Notes under the pieces: generated by a model
Database searches by the model: none
Told to the model about the DNA's origin: nothing
The model's input: only the letters and a program-made list of their open reading frames with translations
Shown here: positions 1 to 5,170 of the stretch, piece by piece
How the letters are laid out: every line of letters begins with the position of its first letter
Position numbering within the stretch: the stretch's first letter is position 1
Made by a program: the position numbers and the translations under genes
DNA from: Candidatus Aenigmatarchaeota archaeon
GTDB taxonomy: Archaea > Aenigmatarchaeota > Aenigmatarchaeia > GW2011-AR5 > WALA01
Direction of reading: 5' to 3'
Length of the DNA: 5,723 nucleotides
Assembly: GCA_015523085.1 (NCBI GenBank)
Contig: WALA01000006.1
Location: 1 to 5,723, forward strand

Positions 1-1
1 C

Positions 2-376
2 GTTAACGGAGAACCGCACATAGACGTCATTTTAAAAGGCGCATCCGAGAATTCGGCGGAGCTCGAGGTCATAAATGACGGACCGGTTGGAGCTAAATTC
101 GTGAGGGCCTCCGTGTCCGGCGGGTCGAATGGAGATTTTTACATTGGCGACCTGGACTCAGACGACTTTGACATAATTGACGTGCCTCTTCGCGGTCAGG
201 GAGTCCAGAACATAACCGTCAATGTGATGTATCAGACGCCCAATTTGGAGAGCAGGAATTCAACTCACGTGATAGAAGTTGAAAACAAAGTGAGCTCACG
301 CCATATACCGTGGGCGTGGATAATACTTGTGGTTGTTGTCGCTGCGCTCATAGCGTACAAGTGGGTGAAAAAGTAA
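2..376 (+). CDS. C-terminal part of a membrane-anchored surface protein (S-layer/COG1361-like), 5' end outside window
   Basis: The reading frame is open from base 2 to the TAA at 374-376, giving 124 visible residues; a GTG at 101 is an internal Val, since the frame runs unbroken to the window edge. The visible part is a beta-rich, Asn/Asp/Gly-rich segment. A pattern of the type 'V-x-N-D-G-P' (visible residues about 24-28) followed by 'YIGDLDSDDF' is typical of the repeated extracellular beta-sandwich domains of archaeal COG1361/NEW3-like surface proteins. A single hydrophobic helix (IPWAWIILVVVVAALIAY, about residues 103-120) and a short basic end (KWVKK) form a C-terminal anchor, which places the bulk of the protein outside the cell. 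The stop codon touches the ATG of the ABC permease gene, so the two are surely cotranscribed. I infer an accessory or adaptor role in the same export or envelope-maintenance system, but its substrate cannot be told. Family assignment rests on motif feel, not a search. Confidence 0.75.
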   Translation, partial: VNGEPHIDVILKGASENSAELEVINDGPVGAKFVRASVSGGSNGDFYIGDLDSDDFDIIDVPLRGQGVQNITVNVMYQTPNLESRNSTHVIEVENKVSSRHIPWAWIILVVVVAALIAYKWVKK

Positions 377-1591
377 ATGGACTTCAGATTAAAGTTTGCC
401 TGGGAAAACGTCCGTGAGCGGAAAGTCAGGAGCATGCTCACCGTCATAGGCATAGCCATAGGCATAACGGCAGTCGTTTCTTTGATATCGCTCGGCCAGG
501 GTCTCAAAGCTGCAATATACAATCAATTTGAAAAGATGGGCGCAAACACGATAACAATCTCGTCGAGCAATGGTGAGCTCGCCACGCCTATGATGAGCGT
601 CGTGTCCAAAAACCCGCTAACGAAAGACGATGAAAAGGTGGTGCGGAGCGTCCCCGGCGTCGAAGCAGTTGGCGCAATGTGCTTCACGGCAGACCGAATA
701 AAAGTGAGGGGAACGTACATAGGAACGTTTGTCACGGGCGTCACGGTCAACGAATTCGACTACATGTTCAGCAGGAAAGGTTACAAGATAGTGAGCGGGC
801 GTAAGCTGACGAAGAACGACAAGTACAGCGTCATAATAGGGAACGACTTGTACACGGGAAATTATCCCGGTGGGAAAAAGATACACATAAGGGACAAGAT
901 AATTATCAATGGGAAGGAGTTCAGGGTTGTCGGAGCACTTGAAAAGATTGGCGACTCCATGGACGACACGTCTGTCATAATACCCATGGACACGTACAGA
1001 AAGATATACAACAAGCCGAAGCTGGACCAAATGATTTTCGCCCACGTGAAGGACGGCTTCAACGTTGACAGCGTTGCGAATAGCATAAACCGAGAACTTC
1101 TCAGATACCGCCACGAGAAAGAAAATGAAAAAACTTTTGACGTTAAGACATCCAAGGGGATGCTGCAATCGTTCAATGTCATACTCAACATACTTCAAGC
1201 GGTTCTCATAGGAATAGCGTCCATATCGCTTCTCGTCGGCGGCGTTGGAATAATGAACACAATGTACACGTCAACGCTTGAGCGAACGCATGAAATAGGA
1301 ATACTCAAATCGATAGGCGCGAAGAAAATAGACATAATGTCCATATTCCTGTACGAATCCGCCATACTTGGAGCAATAGGAGGGGTGTTCGGTGTTTTGT
1401 TTGGCTACTTGATAGGAAAACTCGCCGAATTGATGGCACTGTCTTACGGAATACATCTTCACGTGTACGTGAGCCCAGCTGTAATATTAGCATCTCTTCT
1501 TTTCGCGATGGCCGTTGGCATACTATCGGGCACAGCGCCGGCAATACAAGCATCCAAGCTCAACCCGGTGGACGCGCTGAGATACGAGTGA
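377..1591 (+). CDS. MacB/FtsX-type ABC transporter permease
   Basis: This is a 404-residue integral membrane protein with the four-helix MacB architecture. A short cytoplasmic start (residues 1-18, rich in Arg/Lys) leads into TM1 (about 20-40). A large extracytoplasmic core domain (about 45-265, MacB_PCD type) follows. The FtsX domain has TM2 (about 273-296), TM3 (about 325-350) and TM4 (about 367-388). The family signature ERTHEIGILKSIGAKK sits at 302-317 after TM2, and the end 'PAIQASKLNPVDALRYE' is the usual closing motif. Such permeases dimerise and work with a separate ATPase as mechanotransmission or export machines for lipoproteins, peptides or drugs. No ATPase is encoded here; it may lie upstream. 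The ATG directly follows the stop of the surface-protein gene. A GGTGA at 364-368, eight bases before the ATG, can act as ribosome binding site. Length is normal for the family and no damage is visible. The substrate is unknown. Confidence 0.92.
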   Translation: MDFRLKFAWENVRERKVRSMLTVIGIAIGITAVVSLISLGQGLKAAIYNQFEKMGANTITISSSNGELATPMMSVVSKNPLTKDDEKVVRSVPGVEAVGAMCFTADRIKVRGTYIGTFVTGVTVNEFDYMFSRKGYKIVSGRKLTKNDKYSVIIGNDLYTGNYPGGKKIHIRDKIIINGKEFRVVGALEKIGDSMDDTSVIIPMDTYRKIYNKPKLDQMIFAHVKDGFNVDSVANSINRELLRYRHEKENEKTFDVKTSKGMLQSFNVILNILQAVLIGIASISLLVGGVGIMNTMYTSTLERTHEIGILKSIGAKKIDIMSIFLYESAILGAIGGVFGVLFGYLIGKLAELMALSYGIHLHVYVSPAVILASLLFAMAVGILSGTAPAIQASKLNPVDALRYE

Positions 1592-1594
1592 AAC

Positions 1595-1635
1595 TAAAAA
1601 ACCTTTTTAAATGTTCTCATTCATTATAATTGCTA
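1595..1635 (+). promoter_or_regulatory. Promoter of the S10 gene, leaderless; T-run shared with upstream terminator
   Basis: TTTTTAAAT at 1604-1612 is a good archaeal TATA box, and the A-rich run 1596-1601 plus CC before it fits a BRE position. The box centre (about 1608) lies about 27 bases before the ATG at 1635, the usual distance to the transcription start. The mRNA would therefore begin at or next to the start codon. No GGTG-type ribosome binding site precedes the ATG. TAAAAA (1595-1600) and TTTTTA (1604-1609) are complementary around a 3-base loop, so the T-run may also help end transcription of the permease gene. Confidence 0.65.
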
Positions 1636-1961
1636 TGCAGAAAGCAAGAATAAAACTAATGGGACGGGATCCTCATCAGCTTGATGAGATATGCAATGAA
1701 ATCAAGAAAACCAGTGAAAAGCTCGGAGTAGTGGTATCTGGTCCGATACCCCTTCCGACGAAGAAGATAAAAGTTTCCCTAATAAAGACGCCGTGCGGTG
1801 ATGGAATGCACCGAGGAGGCGGAGGGGGAAATTGGGAGCGTTGGGAGCTCCGAATACACAAAAGGATACTTGACGTCGGTGCCAACGAACGCGTCCTCAA
1901 GCAGATAACGAGAATCCCGATACCAAAAGACGTGAACATTGAAATAATTTTGACTGATTGA
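1635..1961 (+). CDS. rps10: Small ribosomal subunit protein uS10 (archaeal S10P)
   Basis: The protein has 108 residues when started at ATG 1635, giving MQKARIKL, the standard archaeal S10 start. An in-frame ATG at 1611 would add eight hydrophobic residues and lies inside the TATA box, so I reject it. Family marks are SGPIPLPTK (35-43), WELRIHKR (about 70-77) and the ending IPKDVNIEIILTD. S10 sits in the head of the 30S subunit. Its long beta-hairpin tip here carries an extra Gly-rich piece (MHRGGGGGN, 58-66), about six residues longer than the short loop I recall in other archaeal S10 proteins. In many archaea this gene follows the EF-1A gene in the str cluster; here it is alone, between an ABC permease and a DUF3467-like gene. 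Transcription appears leaderless. Function is secure; the loop is the only oddity. Confidence 0.95.
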   Translation: MQKARIKLMGRDPHQLDEICNEIKKTSEKLGVVVSGPIPLPTKKIKVSLIKTPCGDGMHRGGGGGNWERWELRIHKRILDVGANERVLKQITRIPIPKDVNIEIILTD

Positions 1962-1999
1962 TTTGCAATAATCGTTGCAAATCCTAATAGTCCGTTTTT
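1960..1999 (+). terminator. Perfect 9-bp inverted repeat plus T5, likely S10 terminator (or operator)
   Basis: GATTTGCAA (1960-1968) and TTGCAAATC (1975-1983) are exact reverse complements separated by TAATCG. The left arm begins inside the S10 stop codon (TGA 1959-1961). A T5 run follows at 1995-1999. In RNA this is a stable short hairpin near a U-run. In DNA it is a symmetric 24-base site lying about 30 bases upstream of the next TATA box, so a regulator site for the DUF3467-ndk operon is an alternative reading. Confidence 0.5.
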
Positions 2000-2010
2000 C
2001 TTACTTGTTG

Positions 2011-2042
2011 CTTTATAAAAATTAATTGCGTAATCTATTTGA
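2011..2042 (+). promoter_or_regulatory. Promoter of the DUF3467-like/ndk operon
   Basis: TTTATAAAAA at 2012-2021 is a near-consensus archaeal TATA box. Adding about 26 bases places transcription start around 2040-2042, leaving a leader of about 11-13 bases that just contains the ribosome binding site GAGGTG at 2041-2046, six bases before ATG 2053. Confidence 0.6.
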
Positions 2043-2052
2043 GGTGTGATTT

Positions 2053-2397
2053 ATGGAAAACAAAAAATTTAACATAGACATAGACCATTCTGGAGACGGA
2101 TTCTTTTCCATGGATTTCTCGGTTTCGTTCAATCAGATGAAATTCACGCTGGATTTCACACAGACGATACAAAGAATAGACCCGCTTCCAGACGGAATGA
2201 AGCAGACATTTTCAATCAAGCATAGGACAATTCTAATGGACCCAGTCATAGCGAAAAATCTTGCGAATGTATTGAACGAGATGGTCTCCAAGTACGAGAG
2301 CAAATTTGGAAAAATAAAGGAGCCGAAGAAAATTGTGAAAAGGAAGGCAAAAAAGAAAAATGAAGAAACGAAAAGGGGAAACATATATATAGGATGA
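2053..2397 (+). CDS. DUF3467-like small protein with lysine-rich C-terminal tail
   Basis: This 114-residue soluble protein has no signal peptide or membrane segment. The order of elements matches my memory of the DUF3467 family. A first strand pair around 17-26 is followed by a hydrophobic/acidic strand MKFTLDF (29-35), then a strand with an Arg at 58 in 'KHRTILMDP' (56-64). A helix follows, 'IAKNLANVLNEMVSKYESKFG' in meaning (66-86), ending in the characteristic Tyr-Glu-x-x-Phe-Gly (81-86). Residues 87-114 form a tail with about ten Lys/Arg, which could touch nucleic acid; that is inference. No biochemical function is established for the family as far as I know. The start is supported by GAGGTG at 2041-2046. 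Its TGA (2395-2397) lies within the ribosome binding region of ndk, nine bases before the ndk ATG, so the two genes are one operon and probably translationally coupled. The family call would need a profile search; that it is a real gene is near certain. Confidence 0.75.
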   Translation: MENKKFNIDIDHSGDGFFSMDFSVSFNQMKFTLDFTQTIQRIDPLPDGMKQTFSIKHRTILMDPVIAKNLANVLNEMVSKYESKFGKIKEPKKIVKRKAKKKNEETKRGNIYIG

Positions 2398-2403
2398 GGT
2401 GAT
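2396..2403 (+). promoter_or_regulatory. Ribosome binding site of ndk overlapping the upstream stop codon
   Basis: GAGGTGAT matches the archaeal anti-Shine-Dalgarno over eight bases and sits three bases before ATG 2407. Its first two bases are the last two of the upstream TGA, a typical coupling arrangement. The site decides the ndk start. Confidence 0.85.
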
Positions 2404-2406
2404 TGA

Positions 2407-2865
2407 ATGGACAGAACACTTGTTATCGTGAAGCCCGGCGCGGTCAAGCGCGGCATAATCGGTCGCGTAATTCAGAGATTCGAAGACAAGGGCCTAAAAA
2501 TCGTCGCAATGAAAATGAGGCAATTGGACGACAGAATACTTGAAGAGCATTATGCACACTTGAAGGACAAGCCGTTTTTCCCGAGGTTGGTGCGTGCAAT
2601 GAAATCTGCTCCCGTGGTGCTAATGGTCATCGAAGGAAAAGACGTTGTTGATGTCGTCCGAAAAATGGCCGGCCCGACAAACGGACGCGAAGCTCTTCCG
2701 GGAACAATACGCGGTGACTTTTCGATGAGCATTCAGAACAACGTTGTCCACGCTTCCGACTCAAAGGAATCGGCGGAGAAGGAGATAAAGCGATTCTTCA
2801 GTGACGACGAGATACACGAGTATTCGAAAAACGAGGAGCTCATCTACGCCGAAGACGAGATATAA
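2407..2865 (+). CDS. ndk: Nucleoside diphosphate kinase
   Basis: This cytosolic enzyme moves the gamma-phosphate from ATP to other (d)NDPs through a phosphohistidine, supplying GTP for the initiation GTPases encoded next door. It has 152 residues, normal for the archaeal form. Visible marks are the nucleotide-site Lys9 (VKP), Tyr49, the Kpn-loop segment around 86-98, the PGTIRGDF motif (98-105) and the active site NNVVHASDS (111-119), with catalytic His115 and Ser117/Asp118/Ser119. The C-terminal extension after RFF (about 129-152), ending in an acidic tail, is common in archaea. Two positions deviate from the usual signature: KPGAVKRG at 9-16 where KPD-[GA]-V is normal (Asp to Gly at 11), and TNG at 91-93 where TNP is usual. 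Neither removes a catalytic residue. It is second gene of an operon with the DUF3467-like gene and precedes infB. Confidence 0.96.
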   Translation: MDRTLVIVKPGAVKRGIIGRVIQRFEDKGLKIVAMKMRQLDDRILEEHYAHLKDKPFFPRLVRAMKSAPVVLMVIEGKDVVDVVRKMAGPTNGREALPGTIRGDFSMSIQNNVVHASDSKESAEKEIKRFFSDDEIHEYSKNEELIYAEDEI

Positions 2866-2875
2866 ATTTCCACAA

Positions 2876-2897
2876 TTTTTCTTTTCGTTCTTTTTCT
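2876..2897 (+). terminator. T-rich terminator after ndk
   Basis: Three T-runs (2876-2880, 2882-2885, 2891-2895) follow the ndk stop by 10-30 bases with no hairpin. Archaeal RNA polymerase stops at such U-rich tracts, so this likely ends the DUF3467-ndk transcript and separates it from the infB promoter just downstream. Confidence 0.6.
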
Positions 2898-2900
2898 CAA

Positions 2901-2939
2901 TTTAACAAATAAAAACATTCTTCAATAAGTTATTAGCAA
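2901..2939 (+). promoter_or_regulatory. Probable leaderless promoter of the aIF5B gene
   Basis: AAATAAAAA at 2907-2915, within an A/T-rich stretch starting at 2901, is centred about 27 bases before ATG 2939. The bases just before the ATG (TTATTAGCA) contain no GGTG-like site. Together this fits transcription starting at the start codon. The TATA match is weaker than at S10. Confidence 0.5.
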
Positions 2940-4702
2940 TGGTCAATGAAATAAGGCAACCCATAGTCACAATTCTCGGCCACGTTGACGCCGGGAAGAC
3001 GACTTTGCTTGATAAAATTAGGCGAACGTCCGTCGCAAAGAAGGAGCCCGGCGAAATAACACAGCACATCGGCTCGACGAACATACCCATAAGTTCCATC
3101 AAGAAGATATGCGGCCCTCTCATAGACAAATTCAAAATAAATATCGAGCTCCCCGGGCTTCTCTTCATAGACACACCGGGCCACGAGGCGTTCACGTCGT
3201 TGAGAAAGCGCGGCGGCTCCATATCTGATATGGCCGTTCTTGTCGTTGACACGTTCGAAGGTCTGATGCCACAGACGATAGAATCACTCGAGATATTGAA
3301 GGCGTTCAAAGTTCCGTTCGTCGTTGCCATGACGAAAATAGACAGGATACGCGGCTGGGTCTCGGGTGAGAGCTTTTTGGAAAATATGAAGAACCAGCCA
3401 AAGAGCTCACTCGAAGAACTTGACAAGCACTTGTACGAAATAGTCGGGCAGCTGTCTGAGCATGGAATAAACTCTGAAAGGTTCGACCGTGTGGATGATT
3501 TTACAAAAACGGTTGCCATAATCCCGGTGTCAGGAAGAACAGGAGAGGGCATACCGGAGCTCCTTGTCATGATAATCGGACTTGCACAGCAATTCCTGAA
3601 AGGCCGTTTGAAAATATCCGGAAAATGCTATGGAAGCATAATCGAGATAAAGGACATGAAGGGAATGGGAAAAACATTGGACACTATATTATATGATGGA
3701 GTGGCTCACAAAGGCGATTACATAGTCATAGGCGGGCCGCACCCAGAAATTAGAAAGATAAAGGCCCTTCTGCTCCCAAGGCCTATGAAGGACATACGCG
3801 CCGAAAGCAAGTTCATGAACGTTGACAAGGTTGTCGCTGCGTGCGGAGTCAAGATAATACCGCAGGGCGTTGAGGACGCAATGGCCGGATCGCCGATAGC
3901 AATTACGAGCAATTATGACGATGCCGAGCGCATAGCGGGCGAGCTCAAACAAGAAGCAAGTGAAATGGTCATAGACACGGACGAGGACGGTGTCGTCGTC
4001 AAGTGCGATGCGATAGGGTCGCTTGAAGCGATAAAGAAAATATTCAGCGGTCGCATACCTATAAAGCACGCTTCCGTTGGAATGATATCGAAGGAGGACA
4101 TCTTCCGAGCCGAAAGCAATCCAGAGCTCCTCAAAGTCGTCATCGGATTCAACACGAAGATACTTCCTGGAGTGGAGGAGCTCGCAAAATCGAAAGGAAT
4201 TTCCATAATCACGTCAGACGTAATTTACCATATAATCGAGGACTTCGAGAAGTTCCAGGAGAACAAGAAGCTCGAAATTCAAATGAGGGAGCTCGAGAAC
4301 GTGACGCGTCCCGGAAAGTTCTCGATTCTTCCAGGGTGCATATTCCGCGCGAGCAAGCCGGCAATTGTTGGGTGCGAAATACTCGGCGGAAAGGTGAAAC
4401 CGGGATACAGGATATTCCGACCCGAGAATCCGCAGGTCGAAGGCCAAATAAGGCAGATACAGGATCAAGGGCGGAACATAGACGAGGCGAACGCTGGTGA
4501 CAAGGTGGCCATATCCATAGATGGTCAAATTGTCGGCCGCGGGTTGAAAGAGGGGAACACATTTTACACGAACATATCGTCAAGCGAGTACAAAAAGTTG
4601 AAGAAGTACGAAAACCTTCTTTCTCAAAGCGAAAAGGAAGTGCTCGAGGAGATACGAACCATAAAGAAGAAAATCGATCCTCTGTGGGACATACGTGGCT
4701 AA
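2939..4702 (+). CDS. infB: Translation initiation factor aIF5B (IF-2 family GTPase)
   Basis: aIF5B is the GTPase that promotes ribosomal subunit joining and steadies initiator tRNA. The 587 residues match the compact archaeal form of about 600, with no intein and no bacterial-type N-terminal extension. The G domain covers 1 to about 215: G1 GHVDAGKTT (14-22), switch I with Thr41 in EITQHIGST (39-47), G3 DTPGHEAF (78-85) with catalytic His82, G4 TKID (132-135) and G5 SGRTGEG (198-204). Beta-barrel domain II is about 220-335, domain III about 340-445, and the long linker helix and domain IV, which binds the initiator acceptor end, cover about 450-587. Deviations: Ala18 where archaea usually have His, Thr132 in place of the usual Asn of NKxD, and Gly199 in place of the usual Ala of SA. 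The catalytic His, Thr41 and Lys20 are intact. It lies between ndk and rps6e, a conserved archaeal neighbourhood. Confidence 0.97.
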   Translation: MVNEIRQPIVTILGHVDAGKTTLLDKIRRTSVAKKEPGEITQHIGSTNIPISSIKKICGPLIDKFKINIELPGLLFIDTPGHEAFTSLRKRGGSISDMAVLVVDTFEGLMPQTIESLEILKAFKVPFVVAMTKIDRIRGWVSGESFLENMKNQPKSSLEELDKHLYEIVGQLSEHGINSERFDRVDDFTKTVAIIPVSGRTGEGIPELLVMIIGLAQQFLKGRLKISGKCYGSIIEIKDMKGMGKTLDTILYDGVAHKGDYIVIGGPHPEIRKIKALLLPRPMKDIRAESKFMNVDKVVAACGVKIIPQGVEDAMAGSPIAITSNYDDAERIAGELKQEASEMVIDTDEDGVVVKCDAIGSLEAIKKIFSGRIPIKHASVGMISKEDIFRAESNPELLKVVIGFNTKILPGVEELAKSKGISIITSDVIYHIIEDFEKFQENKKLEIQMRELENVTRPGKFSILPGCIFRASKPAIVGCEILGGKVKPGYRIFRPENPQVEGQIRQIQDQGRNIDEANAGDKVAISIDGQIVGRGLKEGNTFYTNISSSEYKKLKKYENLLSQSEKEVLEEIRTIKKKIDPLWDIRG

Positions 4703-4703
4703 T

Positions 4704-4735
4704 GCTTAAATACTTTATTCTTTTAGATTATATGA
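4704..4735 (+). promoter_or_regulatory. Promoter of the rps6e-aIF2 gamma operon
   Basis: CTTAAATAC at 4705-4713, two bases after the aIF5B stop, is a plausible archaeal TATA box. It predicts a start near 4735 and a leader of about 34 bases holding the hairpin and ribosome binding site. The box is not a perfect match, and read-through from infB is also possible. Confidence 0.5.
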
Positions 4736-4740
4736 TGTGA

Positions 4741-4757
4741 ACCCGGCAAAACTGGGT
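4741..4757 (+). promoter_or_regulatory. Leader hairpin abutting the S6e ribosome binding site
   Basis: ACCCGG (4741-4746) can pair with CTGGGT (4752-4757), six pairs including one G-U, around the loop CAAAA. A GA on each side (4739-4740 and 4758-4759) could add tandem sheared G-A pairs. The ribosome binding site starts at the very next base, 4758. This could be a protein-binding element or a structure that tunes translation of S6e; it is seen only as sequence complementarity. Confidence 0.4.
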
Positions 4758-4765
4758 GAGGTGAT
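4758..4765 (+). promoter_or_regulatory. Ribosome binding site of rps6e
   Basis: GAGGTGAT, an eight-base match to the archaeal anti-Shine-Dalgarno, sits three bases before ATG 4769. It is the same core and spacing as at ndk and sets the S6e start. Confidence 0.88.
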
Positions 4766-4768
4766 AAA

Positions 4769-5170
4769 ATGGCTGTTTTTAAGTTTGTCGTTAGCGACCC
4801 AAAGACAAAAAAAGCGTATCAAATAGAGAAGGACCAGAAGCAATGCGAATCCATAATAGGAAAGAAAATCGGCGACACGTTCTCCGGAGACATAATCGGT
4901 CTTATAGGTTATGAGCTCACCATAACGGGCGGCTCTGACAATAGCGGATTTCCGATGTCGCCAACCATAGACGGACCGCAGAAGAGAAAGGTCGTCGTAA
5001 CGTACGGCATAGGAATGAGGAAGAAAAAGAAAGGCCTTCGCCTGAGAAGAACGATACGTGGAAACACGATTTCTGATGAGATATCCCAAATAAACTGCAA
5101 AGTCACGAAGTGGGGCTCGAAACCGATAGAGGAGCTCGCACCGAAGAAAGAAGAGAAGAAGGGTGATTAA
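4769..5170 (+). CDS. rps6e: Small ribosomal subunit protein eS6 (S6e)
   Basis: eS6 is an archaeal/eukaryotic protein of the small-subunit body, absent from bacteria. The 133 residues open with [15 protein letters not shown] (4-18) and continue with IIGKKIGD (29-36), the core [12 protein letters not shown] (52-63), a basic [13 protein letters not shown] segment (83-95) and [13 protein letters not shown] (97-109), the classic family ending. A tail of about 20 residues ([16 protein letters not shown]) extends beyond the core; it is charged and probably flexible, and is short compared with the phosphorylated tail of eukaryotic eS6. The start is set by a perfect ribosome binding site. The gene's last bases, GGGTGAT-TAA, double as a ribosome binding site for aIF2 gamma, so both are one coupled operon. 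Confidence 0.97.
   Translation: MAVFKFVVSDPKTKKAYQIEKDQKQCESIIGKKIGDTFSGDIIGLIGYELTITGGSDNSGFPMSPTIDGPQKRKVVVTYGIGMRKKKKGLRLRRTIRGNTISDEISQINCKVTKWGSKPIEELAPKKEEKKGD
5161..5167 (+). promoter_or_regulatory. Ribosome binding site for aIF2 gamma inside the end of rps6e
   Basis: GGGTGAT (six-base GGTGAT match at 5162-5167) directly precedes the S6e TAA. By the 3-base spacing seen at ndk and S6e, a start codon is expected near 5171-5174. The in-frame codon there is ATA (5172-5174), not ATG. The in-frame GTG at 5163-5165 lies within the site itself. Confidence 0.6.

Noticed and set aside
1..8. CGTTAACG palindrome at the window edge
   Set aside because: Eight bases inside coding sequence, expected by chance and with no supporting signal.
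617..1198. Minus-strand open frame (193 codons) inside the permease gene
   Set aside because: Antisense of the permease core domain, no family features, no start signals.
1611..1634. ATG 1611 as S10 start
   Set aside because: It falls within the TATA box, lacks a ribosome binding site and would add eight residues absent from the family; ATG 1635 gives the standard start.
2382..2391. CATATATATA as a TATA box for ndk
   Set aside because: It would place the transcription start about 26 bases on, after the ndk ATG at 2407; it is better explained as coding sequence of the upstream gene.
2902..3570. Long minus-strand open frame (222 codons) opposite the aIF5B G domain
   Set aside because: It lies wholly opposite a well-conserved gene, has Ser/Thr/Pro-rich composition with no domain, and has no ribosome binding site; it arises from codon bias.
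4733..4764. Kink-turn (L7Ae-type site) in the S6e leader
   Set aside because: GA dinucleotides flank the hairpin as in a kink-turn, but the bases outside them do not pair, so no second stem forms.
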